Part shown: in pieces, positions 40,501-44,671 of the stretch
Layout: the number at the start of each line of letters is the position of its first letter
How positions within the stretch are numbered: the stretch's first letter is position 1
Assembly: GCA_036768485.1 (NCBI GenBank)
Contig: JAVLUZ010000272.1
Location: forward strand, 430,034 to 494,033
From: Mermis nigrescens
Taxonomy: Eukaryota; Nematoda; Enoplea; Mermithida; Mermithidae
Length of the DNA: 64,000 nucleotides
Direction of reading: 5' to 3'
Notes under the pieces: generated by a model
The model's input: only the letters and a program-made list of their open reading frames with translations
Told to the model about the DNA's origin: nothing
Databases searched by the model: none
Position numbers and translations under genes: made by a program

Positions 40501-42932
40501 AAATCGGCTCTTAATTTGTCCGAAAAGGGCCGATCGGAACGTTTGCGCGTCGAAGATGCAAGTAATATGACATTGGTAGATATTGACGAGTTTTTTCGCG
40601 ATACCTGGCTCTTACATTTGAATCGAATCAGTTTGGATATAAAGCTTGGCAGGTGACACGATTTATTCTTTTTTTCGCGCAATCAGCCAGACTGCGAGTA
40701 AGTCACATGCACACTAGGAGTTTAGGGAGGCATTCCCCCTACTAGGACTGTTTGAAGGCATACCCCCCTCAGGCCGTTTTACGACCAAATCTGTTGCTAT
40801 ATCAATAAAAAAGCGTCAGACGACGTCTTACGGTATATTTTAAATAGAAATACTTATTTTTTGGGCAACAGAATGCTCAATTCGTCCATACAGATACTTT
40901 TCTTCCGTTATTTTGTATAGGGTGACCCATAAAAAAGGCTACATTTTTTTAATACATCATAACCTCGGTTGATGTGAGAATAAAATTTTAAGACCAGCTG
41001 CTATAGATGGATAAACATGTCTTTATTTGATCCACGTTAAATATTTTGGTCAGCTTTCAGCGGTACCTGCAACACGGCAATTTGTTTACACCTCACTGTT
41101 TAAACCCCAGGATTTCTGCATTGTATTACATTATTGTGTATGTTGTTATCCTTTTTTGACATTTTTGACAATATATCCAGTCACAAAAATTAATTATCAC
41201 ATTTTTGAATCTCCAGAATAGATACGCGTCCTAGCGAGTGCACAAATTTCAGGATATCGTTAAAAGAGGGTGCGAATTGATGGTAGGACTAATGACGCTA
41301 TCGGAGTTTGAACAATATTGAAGTAAGGTGTAAACAAAGTGCCTTAGCGCCCGAAGCACTGTAATTGGTCCAAATTTTTAACACAATTGGAAAGAAGAGA
41401 CTTTTATCTATCGAATGCAGCCAGTTTGAAAGTTTGAAATTTACATGAGCCGAAGTTATGACCTGTCAAATCGGAATATAGCCTTTTTTATGGGCCACCC
41501 TGTATATTTAATGTTACAGATCATTCCATAGCCCTTATGTCTATTTGTTTCCACGCAGGTTTAATAACAAAAATTCATGAAGAATAAAGTACAACCCATT
41601 ATATAAGTGTCAGAATTTTGCATTAAAGAGCAAGACTAAGTACATTTACCTACCCCCTAAGAAAACTCGGTTTACTCCCAGGACTTTCGACCTTTTGCAT
41701 GTATGGAGTAAGTGATAGTGGAAGAAGACCGCACTATTATATAAGAGGGCCCTAAAGTCGGCCTTCTTCGCTTTGACTGTATATATGTATGTATGCAGGT
41801 CCGTATTCAGAGAAAAGGGGGTAAAGGGAAAGTTCTCCATACCCCTGAAATTTTTTTAAATAATTTTTAGCTATAAGCCTATTTAGGTTTGTAGCGTCCC
41901 CTAGCGTGAAAATGCTCAAGTTTTCGGTGCTTAGCGAAATCAATTGTATCAAAATTACTATTCGATACATATTTAAATTTTTTATGTATAAAGTTTTTTG
42001 CCAGATGAAATTTACTGCGTTTCTTATCGTCAGAATGGTGCGAAATTGAAGTAAAGAGCATAAAAACGTCCAAATTTTCCGGCGCTTTGCGTTGAGCATA
42101 ATTTCTGCATTGCTTAAACCTGCGAAACAGCTTAGAATAATAAATATGATATAACTCCTATTGCGTACATTCGAAAAGCTGCCAAATTGAGGTTTAAAGG
42201 ATGAAAATGATGAGCATTTGCGGCGCTCCGCTCCAACTATAATTACTGTATTGCTCATTTTTAGAAAGTTGCTAAATTAGAATAAAGGACTCAAAAATTT
42301 TCAACGCTTCGCACCACGGCTTTCTGATATGCACATTTTTGCGTTGTTAATTGTCAAAAATGCTGCATAATTGAGTTTAAAAGATTGAAAATGTTTAAAA
42401 TTTTCTCGAATTACAAATTTCTAAAATTTAAAAAAAAATTTTTCTGCGGCATTGTATAGATAGATCTCGTCGAGAAACGCTCAAATATGCCTTTATTATC
42501 GCCTGTCTCCTAATGGTTCTCAAGATATCCGACTTCAAAATTTGCGATCCCCTTGGAATAAAATCTTGGATACGAGGCTTCTTTCCTTTTGCATGCAAGG
42601 CGTAAGTATGTGGGGTCCGCAGACTTGCGTAGCGGAAAAAGTTAATTGCAAGGATATTTTTCTGCAACTTTAAGATGGCTTGCCTACATCCATTTTTATT
42701 GATACGGAAAAATTATTTTAAAAAATGAAAATTAATGAAACCTGAAAAATCTATAAAATATGTATTTAAATATTTCGTTTCTCTTTGAAGCATGTGTGCT
42801 CAAGAGCACTTTCTGCTGGGCGCGGGTGAAAACCTAGAAATCAAGACATTTCAATTTAGTGTCCATGCTTTTTGCGAGTCAATTGACGAAAACGATCGAA
42901 GTTCCCTACATAAAATGCTTTTACGCGTCGAG
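337..42932 (+). CDS. ZFC3H1: ZFC3H1-like (Red1 family) zinc-finger scaffold, multi-exon, 5' end outside window
   Basis: This is the span of a gene assembled from at least 21 + strand exons listed separately, about 1,430 residues in total; human ZFC3H1 is about 1,990. ZFC3H1 is a nuclear scaffold linking the helicase MTR4 to poly(A)-binding protein, so that polyadenylated nuclear RNAs are retained or sent to the exosome. Visible order: acidic and low-complexity N-terminus (residues 1-640), acidic patch and coiled coil (640-800), segment FSPLARFRSYRL followed by a CCCH-like finger (about 880-946), a conserved tail with RPWKP (about 1020), then helical HAT/TPR-like repeats (about 1095-1290) with ENPKHLLHIAHMLL and RSHPDLWLAYLKAY. 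Assignment is by recalled resemblance, not by search. Most splice phases agree across exons, which supports one gene. No start codon is seen; the C-terminal end is unresolved. Confidence 0.8.
518..1889 (+). other. Intron 1, no feature recognised
   Basis: AT-rich sequence of 1.37 kb between two phase-compatible exons. I see no repeat family shared with the rest of the window, no further exon and no RNA gene. Confidence 0.5.
1890..2164 (+). CDS. ZFC3H1: ZFC3H1-like exon E2
   Basis: Acceptor atttatag ends at 1889; donor GTAAGT begins at 2165. One leading base and one trailing base: phase 2 in, phase 1 out, both matching the neighbours. The product is acidic and proline-rich, with a run HPPPQPPP and the acidic stretch VSDDDVVCIDDE, ending DSDLGQSELI. 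Such disordered acidic segments suit the N-terminal half of a ZFC3H1-type scaffold, but no specific domain is visible. The opposite-strand ORF over this exon is a shadow. Confidence 0.7.
2165..3878 (+). other. Intron 2: AT-rich tract and dispersed repeats
   Basis: It begins with an AT-only stretch of TAATA-like units (about 2178-2280). At 2815-2940 is a fragment starting ggcggatctaggattttct, also seen at 38797. At about 2937-3290 is a copy of the repeat family found near 13.2, 40.8 and 44.1 kb. The remainder shows nothing I can name. Confidence 0.5.
3879..4227 (+). CDS. ZFC3H1: ZFC3H1-like exon E3 with an internal +1 frameshift
   Basis: Acceptor tgatttcag ends at 3878; donor GTACGC begins at 4228. 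The join to E2 gives a frame reading FNTTNERSKSAEHKLTRSYS, which runs to a stop at 4055-4057. The join to E4 requires the next frame, which reads convincingly from about 3987 (SSNLFDRATFDNQYRIDYAD, later RDFYSIPMPRTSTEKRLKMR). The two frames meet at a T5-A5 tract (3981-3990), where one surplus base would explain everything. Both outer phases fit, so the exon is real but is interrupted as written: assembly error, recent mutation or, less likely, recoding. Confidence 0.7.
4228..5622 (+). other. Intron 3, no repeat family recognised
   Basis: AT-rich intron of 1.4 kb with no exon, RNA gene or well-defined mobile element that I can support. Confidence 0.45.
5623..5867 (+). CDS. ZFC3H1: ZFC3H1-like exon E4 with acidic 'LREVLL' motif
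   Basis: Acceptor ttcactttacag ends at 5622; donor GTAAGA begins at 5868, phase 1 in and phase 0 out. It encodes a basic segment (KWKDRRPSHVPVRKFKAVLK) and then an acidic patch leading into EEEINALREVLLMTMKN. From memory, short E/D-rich motifs followed by ELR..LL recur in the N-terminal half of ZFC3H1, so this exon is one of the better N-terminal hints. The recollection was not checked by alignment. Confidence 0.8.
5935..6080. repeat. AT-rich simple repeat (AAATA)n
   Basis: Runs of aaataa and aaat units, followed by two imperfect copies of a block reading ggtaaataaattagcatttt. It lies in the intron after E4. Confidence 0.85.
6244..6712 (+). mobile_element. R1 MITE (hAT-like family), copy 1
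   Basis: Begins CAATGTTTTTTTTGTAC and ends GACTG after ggaccttgtac. Both ends carry subterminal blocks around the word ctttgtacatgtacaaag in degraded form, and the inside carries two GC-rich hairpins (near 6370 and 6460). No clean target duplication remains here; family identity comes from better copies at 52743 and 60524. Non-coding. Confidence 0.8.
6945..7530 (+). repeat. R6 dispersed repeat copy
   Basis: Starts near agcccgtatttagagg and ends near aaataaaatcctggatacg. Its 3' part (gagctcaccaagatacgctc, then ctcgagataattgac) matches copies at 19.2, 28.4 and 41.8 kb. Non-coding. Confidence 0.65.
7535..7735 (-). repeat. R5 dispersed repeat copy (inverted)
   Basis: G-rich and C-rich blocks ending in gagccgttacatgt, the same boundary seen in reverse at 13.6, 40.1 and 46.4 kb. 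It directly follows the R6 copy. Non-coding. Confidence 0.65.
7926..8063 (+). CDS. ZFC3H1: ZFC3H1-like exon E5
   Basis: Acceptor ttctttttacag ends at 7925; donor GTGAGT begins at 8064. The exon is exactly 46 codons, phase 0 at both ends, matching E4 and E6. The product starts KRRNGKPKAIETATHR (basic) and continues into a Ser/Glu-rich stretch, ESSFAESISNEPSVRLK. Another frame over the same bases is longer but breaks the splice phases. No domain is recognised. Confidence 0.75.
8508..8583. repeat. (ACAT)n microsatellite
   Basis: About 19 uninterrupted acat units. They create artificial Thr-Tyr-Ile-His ORFs in two frames, which are not genes. Confidence 0.95.
8588..8965 (+). repeat. R10 dispersed repeat copy 1
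   Basis: Related to 34720-35010: both carry cattaag.tcataaaat and ggctacgaaaagt or ggctatgaaaagt, then a block ending near cgcttgagac. It directly follows the ACAT microsatellite. Non-coding. Confidence 0.6.
9056..9772 (+). CDS. ZFC3H1: ZFC3H1-like exon E6, Ser/Thr/Met-rich repeats
   Basis: Acceptor gtatttttag ends at 9055; donor GTACTA begins at 9773; 239 codons, phase 0 at both ends. It is the largest exon. It starts PVSEISTKSVSQTDESL and runs through Ser/Thr-rich sequence with imperfect repeats of SSSATMTS (about 9340-9510), then a basic tail (KTKQRTNKTTPSPFSVDRRQ, ending RHSAGK). Disordered, with many possible phosphorylation sites. The repeat unit in DNA is gctacgatgacgtcatc, so the palindrome TGACGTCA appears seven times inside the exon. 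Because of the palindrome, a 176-codon ORF is also open on the opposite strand. Confidence 0.8.
9773..12165 (+). other. Intron 6 with mixed repeats
   Basis: A 2.4-kb intron. About 10400-10640 resembles the R4 family (ggggtttggggtttacgcc and neighbouring blocks). About 10985-11160 is an inverted R5-like block. An R1 copy is listed separately. The sequences at 9773-10390 and 11600-12165 show no feature I can name. Confidence 0.45.
11183..11592 (+). mobile_element. R1 MITE copy 2
   Basis: Degraded ends (tttttgtaattgagcaaag; gggaccctgtac) but with both internal hairpins intact: cggcgcttcgcgccg at 11297-11311 and a second near 11388. No target duplication is visible. Confidence 0.75.
12166..12479 (+). 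CDS. ZFC3H1: ZFC3H1-like exon E7, acidic motif
   Basis: Acceptor ctttttttaaag ends at 12165; donor GTTAGT begins at 12480; phase 0 in, phase 2 out. It encodes about 105 residues beginning NLSALHEPVIIRLDEESSDE, an aliphatic strand followed by an acidic Ser patch of the kind seen before the coiled coil in ZFC3H1. It ends in a basic helix, LRDQLNVRRELKKKWRECRV, that runs into the coiled coil of E8. A second acceptor at 12149 exists but breaks phase. Confidence 0.8.
12650..13530 (+). repeat. R2 dispersed repeat, interrupted by an R1 MITE
   Basis: Starts cacatgcacactgg and ends near gaccgtgtgcatgtatg, forming short inverted ends (acatgcacac / gtgtgcatgt). Internal words such as aaggtcattccatcgtcctt match copies at 2.94, 40.7 and 43.9 kb. 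Confidence 0.7.
12697..13105 (+). mobile_element. R1 MITE copy 3 with target duplication GTATCCCC
   Basis: Flanked by GTATCCCC at 12689-12696 and 13106-13113. The right end is CACCG after ggaccttgtac; the left terminus has lost its outer bases. The host sequence is an R2 repeat, and an uninterrupted R2 copy at about 43920 shows the empty site (gggggtatccccctaccag), so the insertion is directly demonstrated. Confidence 0.85.
13625..13850 (+). repeat. R5 dispersed repeat with long G run
   Basis: Begins catgtaacggctc and ends ctgttatatgc. It contains aaaaacagccaaaaaattcg and a run of ten G at about 13757. Matches copies at 40.1, 46.4 and 54.3 kb. Confidence 0.7.
14632..15530 (+). repeat. R8: three tandem exon-like units
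   Basis: Three head-to-tail copies starting at accaattgg: 14632, 14985 and 15279 (spacings 353 and 294; copy 1 has about 55 extra bases near 14880). Each contains a polypyrimidine acceptor, gtatttttcag, followed by an ORF-like block. Copy 2 is open for about 70 codons (AAYQLLSSTSKDCNIKKK, later FGSQHIEKELCGFQ); copies 1 and 3 carry indels. The block is in the wrong phase for E7 to E8 splicing. It looks like a duplicated exon, with its acceptor, from an unknown gene. Its right edge lies about 30 bases before E8. Confidence 0.75.
15559..15733 (+). CDS. ZFC3H1: ZFC3H1-like exon E8, coiled coil
   Basis: Acceptor tttcgttcag ends at 15558; donor GTACGT begins at 15734; phase 2 in (one leading base), phase 0 out. 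It encodes about 58 residues rich in Lys, Glu, Leu and Arg (NEDKNRLKSLVSTAMKRK, then MHLRKLKEELKTVDEQ) with heptad-like spacing of Leu, continuous with the helix at the end of E7. ZFC3H1 proteins have a coiled coil N-terminal to the zinc finger, which fits the order. Confidence 0.8.
16073..16880 (+). mobile_element. R4 element with 8-bp target duplication ATCCTGAT, hosting a nested R3 element
   Basis: The ends are CATACATGGGCACA and its complement TGTGCCCATGTATG, flanked by ATCCTGAT at 16065-16072 and 16881-16888. Internal sequence (gaaactgtggaataacg, tcaatttttcacccc) matches the R4 copy near 63.3-63.6 kb. No coding capacity. Short inverted ends plus an 8-bp duplication suggest a non-autonomous hAT-like or similar DNA transposon. 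Confidence 0.85.
16388..16812 (+). mobile_element. R3 element nested inside R4, target duplication TCATGACC
   Basis: Flanked by TCATGACC at 16380-16387 and 16813-16820, with inverted ends around ATACATG / CATGTAT. It contains ccggcgcttcgcgcc near 16580. Matching R3 copies lie near 45.1 and 48.9 kb. Confidence 0.8.
16950..17042 (+). CDS. ZFC3H1: ZFC3H1-like exon E9
   Basis: Two in-phase acceptors six bases apart (ends 16943 and 16949) and a donor GTATTT at 17043; phase 0 in and out. It encodes 31 residues, HVQGRVDRNLEMQIIYQKHW then DEITKMLPAFS, continuing the helical region after E8. The tandem acceptors would add or drop Ile-Gln. No domain by itself. Confidence 0.7.
17136..17636 (+). mobile_element. 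R7 pogo/mariner-like MITE, TA-flanked
   Basis: Begins CAGTCGAAG and ends TTCGACTG, with TA on both sides. It carries many tataagac / gtcttata words. The same element is present in the opposite orientation at 62396-62877. Non-coding; the CAGTCGAA ends with TA duplication suggest a pogo/Tigger-type or other Tc1/mariner superfamily element. Confidence 0.8.
17655..18070 (+). repeat. R11 dispersed repeat copy 1
   Basis: Matches 32025-32440 in reverse (acctctctcccaaattg-type ends; shared tcactttt.a.actaaaaa words and ggcgcttcgcgcc near 17797). Non-coding. Confidence 0.55.
18233..18379 (+). CDS. ZFC3H1: ZFC3H1-like exon E10
   Basis: Acceptor ccattctcatag ends at 18232; donor GTAATT begins at 18380; exactly 49 codons, phase 0 both ends. 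It encodes PGEKWTRIKKSRKTFSKTND and then a neutral linker ending MPTTSATT. Basic followed by Thr-rich. No separate recognised domain, but it is needed in phase between E9 and the conserved E11. Confidence 0.7.
18944..19099 (+). CDS. ZFC3H1: ZFC3H1-like exon E11, segment before the zinc finger
   Basis: Acceptor tccccctttcag ends at 18943. It encodes VDYQTLNDPVEFSPLARFRS followed by YRLAHINLF and then EEFNPKVIAIC. A segment of the form 'P-L-x-x-F-R/K-S-Y/F-R-L' ahead of a CCCH finger is a recalled hallmark of ZFC3H1/Red1. Donor choice is ambiguous because of GTATGTATGTATTG: GT at 19092, 19096 and 19100, plus a perfect GTAAGT at 19115. The end at 19099 is chosen because it gives phase 0 and a seven-residue spacing between the first and second finger cysteines. 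Confidence 0.85.
19205..19815 (+). repeat. R6 dispersed repeat copy
   Basis: Starts ataggcccgtaaccaaagg and ends near aaataaaatcctggctgtgg. It contains gctcgttgagaaacgctc, as in copies at 28.4 and 41.8 kb. It lies about 100 bases after E11. Confidence 0.75.
20073..20110 (+). CDS. ZFC3H1: ZFC3H1-like exon E12, core of the CCCH-like finger (GC donor proposed)
   Basis: A 38-base exon after acceptor ccttttttctag (ends 20072), encoding HGFIFCDSVVGC plus two bases of a Trp codon. Joined to E11 and E13 it gives C-MYHGFIF-C-DSVVG-C-WQ-H, the right overall length for the Red1-type CCCH finger, with the third Cys displaced one position from the usual spacing. The normal-looking donor GTAAGC at 20118 would include an in-frame TAG, so I propose a GC donor at 20111, which restores Trp-Gln-His. 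Inferred from reading frame; the donor is non-canonical and weak. Confidence 0.6.
23141..23990 (+). repeat. Tandem ~220-280 bp units inside R9 copy A
   Basis: Four units recognisable by gcgc..tttgtttacactcaacag, then ttgtaaagtggtttacac, then cataaatgttgatcgtaat. Divergence between units is high, so they are old. Confidence 0.75.
24646..24717. repeat. Palindromic minisatellite of cccaattttcaatttgaaaa units
   Basis: Three to four copies of a unit of about 23 bp that is itself nearly palindromic (caattttcaatttgaaaatt), ending in an inverted half-unit aattttcaatttcaaaag. Able to form a long hairpin. Confidence 0.85.
25021..25785. repeat. Inverted repeat pair (arms about 173 bp) at the end of R9 copy A
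   Basis: Left arm 25021-25193 begins tactagcaaagaaaaatgct; right arm 25614-25785 is its complement, ending agcatttttctttgctagta. The arms are separated by about 420 bp. A matching pair ends copy B. Confidence 0.9.
26417..26520 (+). CDS. ZFC3H1: ZFC3H1-like exon E13, end of finger and conserved tail
   Basis: Acceptor tttatgcag ends at 26416; donor GTACAT begins at 26521. It supplies G-CAG-CAC, i.e. the end of Trp-Gln-His, then ECDFKLSEVEAIADLLAYCP and ALVDGHSDGDSI. In ZFC3H1 the finger is followed by a similar helix ('Q-H-x-x-D-Y-x-L-S..' and 'L..Y...L'). A second acceptor four bases later would drop the Gln. It ends in phase 1. Confidence 0.8.
27090..27239 (+). CDS. ZFC3H1: ZFC3H1-like exon E14 with RPWKP motif
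   Basis: It encodes LYNKLKSRMTLQNILEECAQ, EINLRKRRDSSSVFDSRPWK and PSQIVSNSI. The 'K-L...R-M-S/T-x' helix followed by a 'W-K-P' motif is recalled from the region just after the ZFC3H1 finger. The open frame extends upstream to a strong acceptor (ttctgccag, ends 27057), but that junction is out of phase with E13; the weaker acceptor gcgcccaag (ends 27089) is in phase and is chosen. The donor is GTGATT at 27240 or GTAATT at 27228, both phase 1. Confidence 0.75.
27360..27432. repeat. A-rich simple repeat (aaaaagtaaaa)n
   Basis: Low-complexity A-rich stretch of repeated aaaaaagtaaaaa words between E14 and E15. Confidence 0.8.
27557..27625 (+). CDS. ZFC3H1: ZFC3H1-like exon E15
   Basis: It encodes TRNLLNSFLSHESICQEHYL and then HL. 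The acceptor is uncertain: one ending 27539 has a better context but the wrong phase, one ending 27556 (gtctaaaag) fits phase 1. Donor GTAAGT at 27626 is perfect. Helical, no recognised motif. Its membership rests on position, phase and the strong donor. Confidence 0.5.
28425..29135 (+). repeat. R6 dispersed repeat interrupted by a small R4-type element
   Basis: Starts ggcaggcccgtatccaagg and ends near aaagaaaattctgtctacgg, similar to the copy at 19.2 kb. The interrupting piece at 28816-28952 is listed separately. Confidence 0.75.
28816..28952. mobile_element. Small R4-type insertion with target duplication TTCACAGA
   Basis: A 137-bp insertion beginning CAGACAAGCACGG and ending CACATATG, flanked by TTCACAGA at 28808-28815 and 28953-28960. 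The interior (tttgaggggttctgacctcc, gggaaattttgtggggaata) matches the start of the R4 copy at 63.3 kb. Confidence 0.85.
29198..29290 (+). CDS. ZFC3H1: Possible ZFC3H1-like exon E16
   Basis: Acceptor tgtcatttttag ends at 29197; donor GTCGTT begins at 29291. Two leading bases join in phase to E15, giving QSSAIPNFDISLFCTLSGQQ and KAINDCLFNS. The exit is phase 1, whereas E17 begins in phase 0, so either another exon lies between 29.3 and 31.9 kb or this one is misplaced. No motif is recognised. Confidence 0.4.
29757..30797. mobile_element. R13 repeat with GGGTCC-rich inverted ends
   Basis: Left end gggtgtgccaggtcc; right end complementary, gggtacctggcacaccct. Both flanks carry many gggtccgg / ccggaccc words. 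The interior contains an inverted R3-like block (about 30380-30690) with a hairpin at about 30585. Related short pieces occur at 25862, 46990 and 59975. Non-coding. Confidence 0.65.
31108..31517 (-). mobile_element. R1 MITE copy 4 (inverted, one end truncated)
   Basis: Begins tagtgattttttttgtac, with ggtccgtttgtacatgtac next to it, and stops after gacggtcccgaaaagtct. Internal hairpins near 31326 and 31414. Confidence 0.8.
31868..31992 (+). CDS. ZFC3H1: ZFC3H1-like exon E17, first HAT-like repeat
   Basis: Acceptor aatctttccag ends at 31867; donor GTAAGC begins at 31993; phase 0 in, phase 2 out. It encodes HFLGSDGRYFFANNFDFDLT and then AENPKHLLHIAHMLLRQPF. 'RYF' followed by 'L-E-N-P-x-H-x-x-L' and a helix matches the recalled start of the HAT/TPR-like region of ZFC3H1. 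The phase of the preceding exon is unresolved. Confidence 0.8.
32025..32440 (-). repeat. R11 dispersed repeat copy 2
   Basis: Reverse counterpart of 17655-18070 (shared words around gcattttagtccattttgac). Non-coding. Confidence 0.55.
32815..33557 (-). mobile_element. R1 MITE copies 5 and 6, adjacent and both inverted
   Basis: 32815-33168 is a shorter copy and 33169-33557 a second, the latter ending CACTG after gagtacaaaaaaaa. Hairpin cggcgcgaagcgccg is perfect at 33412-33426. They may be a tandem duplication or one copy inserted in another. Confidence 0.75.
33841..34216 (+). CDS. ZFC3H1: ZFC3H1-like exon E18, HAT/TPR-like repeats
   Basis: Acceptor cgtgtttttaaag ends at 33840 (one leading base, in phase with E17); donor GTATGT begins at 34217, phase 0. 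The 125 residues include ENIALALKLLCYGLEKNRSH, PDLWLAYLKAYKLQT, CFEIAWFLWNQLLPD and LISYRLFCCIIRLASFYVES. The sequence 'N-P/S-x-L-W-x-x-Y-L' followed by 'A-P-x-x-x-x-x-W' is the classic HAT half-repeat pattern and follows the order recalled from human ZFC3H1 (helix, ENxxxxPEIW, APDYxxFW). This is the strongest single exon for the assignment. Confidence 0.9.
34232..34715 (-). mobile_element. R1 MITE copy 7 (inverted) just after the E18 donor
   Basis: Begins about 15 bases into the intron (agtgtttttttgtacaagg) and ends aatacaaaaaaaccgtg. Inside is a (TA)n microsatellite and a hairpin near 34573. No target duplication is visible. Confidence 0.8.
34504..34544. repeat. (TA)n microsatellite
   Basis: About 20 TA units inside R1 copy 7. 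Confidence 0.95.
34720..35010 (+). repeat. R10 dispersed repeat copy 2
   Basis: Starts near cacacaggattcgacc; shares ccattaagatcataaaatt and ggctatgaaaagt with 8588-8965. Confidence 0.6.
35027..38143 (+). mobile_element. R9 large non-coding element, copy B
   Basis: Same layout as copy A: aggtagcgcgttagcgcg start, cttgggtacccctaacacct, then about 1.1 kb closely matching A, tandem units anchored at 36410, 36683 and 36955 (spacing about 272), and a terminal inverted pair (37321-37505 and 37963-38143, starting tactagcaaagaaaaatgct). Target duplications are not evident. Non-coding. Confidence 0.75.
37321..38143. repeat. Inverted repeat pair at the end of R9 copy B
   Basis: Arms of about 180 bp separated by about 460 bp, homologous to the pair in copy A. 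The arms contain aaggaggggactaggaaaaa and its complement. Confidence 0.9.
38144..39572 (+). other. Intron sequence with fragments of several repeats
   Basis: 38395-38450 resembles R11. 38797-39245 begins atggcggatctaggattttc, a boundary word also at 2823. 39255-39405 has a G run and a C run (about 39358-39390) around ggagtccggacc. 39410-39555 is another GC-rich block ending aaagccgcccctgct. No coding region is supported before E19. Confidence 0.5.
39573..39708 (+). CDS. ZFC3H1: ZFC3H1-like exon E19
   Basis: Acceptor tcgtttttgcag ends at 39572, phase 0 in, matching E18. It encodes KVCLSTSSMQFDCLCPRHRA and ALYCVFLHLRQIKKLPPF, resembling the ZFC3H1 helix 'D-R-x-x-A-W-L-x-Y-I-H-L-I-E-F-x-x-L-P'. 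The end is uncertain: GTTTCA at 39709 and GTTACT at 39733 are phase 1, GTGTTA at 39750 is phase 0. Only the last agrees with E20, at the cost of extra residues. Confidence 0.75.
40070..40245 (+). repeat. R5 dispersed repeat copy
   Basis: Starts cgtaacggctcg, contains aaaacgcctaaaaacggcc and ends ctcctgttacat. Located between E19 and E20. Confidence 0.7.
40381..40652 (+). CDS. ZFC3H1: ZFC3H1-like exon E20
   Basis: Acceptor ctcactcaacag ends at 40380; donor GTGACA begins at 40653; phase 0 in, phase 2 out. It encodes ICNKDLLIPWKCEMFGPIER, then YYALISRAVDSCLNSAEKSA and DEFFRDTWLLHLNRISLDIK. 'L-x-x-P-W' followed by 'A-V-x-x-C' recalls the segment after the first HAT block in ZFC3H1. The antisense ORF here is a shadow. 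Confidence 0.75.
40700..41730 (+). repeat. R2 dispersed repeat interrupted by a mariner-type MITE
   Basis: Left boundary cacatgcacactagg, right boundary gaccttttgcatgtatgg. The MITE lies at about 40918-41514; joining its flanks restores the R2 sequence as at 44.1 kb. Confidence 0.7.
40918..41514. mobile_element. MITE with TAGGGTG ends and TA target site
   Basis: Ends TATAGGGTGACCCATAAAAA and its counterpart atgggccaccctgta, with long subterminal inverted sequence (cataacctcggttgatgtga / acatgagccgaagttatgac). It interrupts an R2 repeat at a TA. A related copy lies at 58836-59395. Non-coding; probably Tc1/mariner superfamily. Confidence 0.8.
41790..42590 (+). repeat. R6 dispersed repeat copy
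   Basis: Starts gcaggtccgtattcagag and ends near aaataaaatcttggatacg; contains ctcgtcgagaaacgctc. Antisense ORFs over it are chance. Confidence 0.7.
42791..42932 (+). CDS. ZFC3H1: ZFC3H1-like exon E21 (last exon supported by phase)
   Basis: Acceptor tttctctttgaag ends at 42790; donor GTAGCG begins at 42933. One leading base joins in phase with E20. It encodes MCAQEHFLLGAGENLEIKTF, FSVHAFCESIDENDRSSLHK and MLLRVE. I do not recognise a motif; the exon is supported by splice signals and phase. Confidence 0.6.
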
Positions 42933-43889
42933 GTAGCGTTTAGCCCATTTTTACTGCATTGCATCTTTTTTAACGAGAAAATGAAAATACATCATTCCGG
43001 CGCAAAACACCGGGAAAATGATGAATAGTTAAATAATTCGAATTCAATTTTAGGAACTTTTTACAGAAGTAGATCGGACAGGAATTATTAGTTTTAAAAT
43101 CATTGATTTTTAAAAAAAATATTAGTTAAACGCTGGAAAAAATTGACATAGCTGCTTTTGCCTCAGAATGACGCAGAAAATATTCTACAGAGTGGGGCAT
43201 AAAGGCCGCGACTGAATAAATTTTCATTCACCTACTCACTAAAATGGGGAGATATCGCCGAAAACTTGAGACCTGTTCTGAACTTAGCCGACATTAGTTT
43301 TGAAGCGTCAAAAAAGGATATTCTGATTTATGTAATGCGGTAGCTTTGATTCGCCATAATATAAATGCAGTTTAAATTAATATATCATGTGCTAGAAACA
43401 TTTTGACAGCGAATATAAATTTTTGTGTTGCTACTCTATATGACTTTTCTTGTTTATAACCCATTTTCTTTGTTTTCGAAACAGAGACTCTAGTCTTCAG
43501 AAATGTCTTCCCAATCATAATGACAAACTATAAAAAAACTTAAACAGATGGAATGAGAATGTTTCTAAATACAATGTTTTAAAGCATATTACCCAATCAT
43601 GATTTGAACCAAAATCAAAAGTCCTTCTTTATTGGCTCAAAAACTAATGCCAGCTACTTCGGAAAATAGCCTCAAGCTTTTGACAATTTTTTACCCAATT
43701 TAATAGACGTCTTAATTAAAAATTGTACAATTGCGATCAGAATGTTTATGAATACAATGTTTTGAACCGCATTTACCAATCATTTGTGAGCTAAGTTTTC
43801 GCATAACATTAAGTTGTTTTCATACCCCACCCTTATAAGGTTAAAATCATTTTTCAGTGTCTTTCTGTCTCACCCTTCAGCAGGGCATA

Positions 43890-44405
43890 ATACCCCTTAT
43901 CACACATGCACACTGGAGGGCATTGGGGGTATCCCCCTACCAGGACTTTTGAAAGACATACCCCCTCCCCCTCAGGCCGTTTTGGGACCAAACTTGTTGC
44001 TCGAACCACAAGAAATCGTCAAACTATGTCTAATAGTATGATTTCAAATGAAAATACACGTTTTTCACGCAGTAGAATGTTCAATTCGTCTATGCCGATA
44101 CTTTTCTTCCATTATTTTGAATATATTTTATGTTAGAGGTCACTCCATTGTCCTTATTATTATCATTTGTTTTCATACAAATTTAATCGTGAATATTAAA
44201 TAAGAATAAAATACAACGAATTAAAGCGTTTTTACGGGCTATGAAAGAAGGGGGTTAAGGAACGACAGATGTGTCTACAAAATCAACATAAACGCATCAT
44301 TTTACGCCATAATTAGCCATAAAAATCAACCATTTATTCCCTCCCCCCCAAGGAAACTCGGTTTACCCCTCTAAGAACTTTTAAGCGTGTGCATGTATGC
44401 CCCCA
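43890..44405 (+). repeat. R2 dispersed repeat, uninterrupted copy
   Basis: From cacatgcacactggagg to gcgtgtgcatgtatg. It carries the empty-site sequence for the R1 insertion at 12697 and the intact target of the MITE at 40918. Confidence 0.75.
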
Positions 44406-44568
44406 ATCTTAGATACATATGCTCACGTGTTCTCCAAATGCTAGAACATCTGGATACTCAAAGTCATTCTATTTCAGTCACGCTACAGAACTTCTTGAAT
44501 TATGTCTCTTAGCGTTTAATCGACATAATGAAACATGTTTGTTGTTTTATTAAGGATTTTTATTTTAG

Positions 44569-44671
44569 GTTCGATTGTGCAGCTGTTTATTGTGATAAAC
44601 TGACCGAGTTAACCGGTGGATGTTTCCAAGAAATATTCATGATTTCTCGGCATTGCCGATTACAAAAATGA
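44569..44671 (+). CDS. Possible terminal exon of the ZFC3H1-like gene
   Basis: After acceptor tttttattttag (ends 44568) a frame reads FDCAAVYCDKLTELTGGCFQ, then EIFMISRHCRLQ, and stops TGA at 44669. It needs phase 2, whereas E21 ends in phase 0, so it cannot be joined directly. If the gene ended here the protein would lack much of the C-terminal HAT region known from human ZFC3H1. Weak. Confidence 0.25.

Noticed and set aside
41752..42258. 168-codon antisense ORF
   Set aside because: Lies entirely in an R6 repeat and has no relation to known proteins or splice sites.
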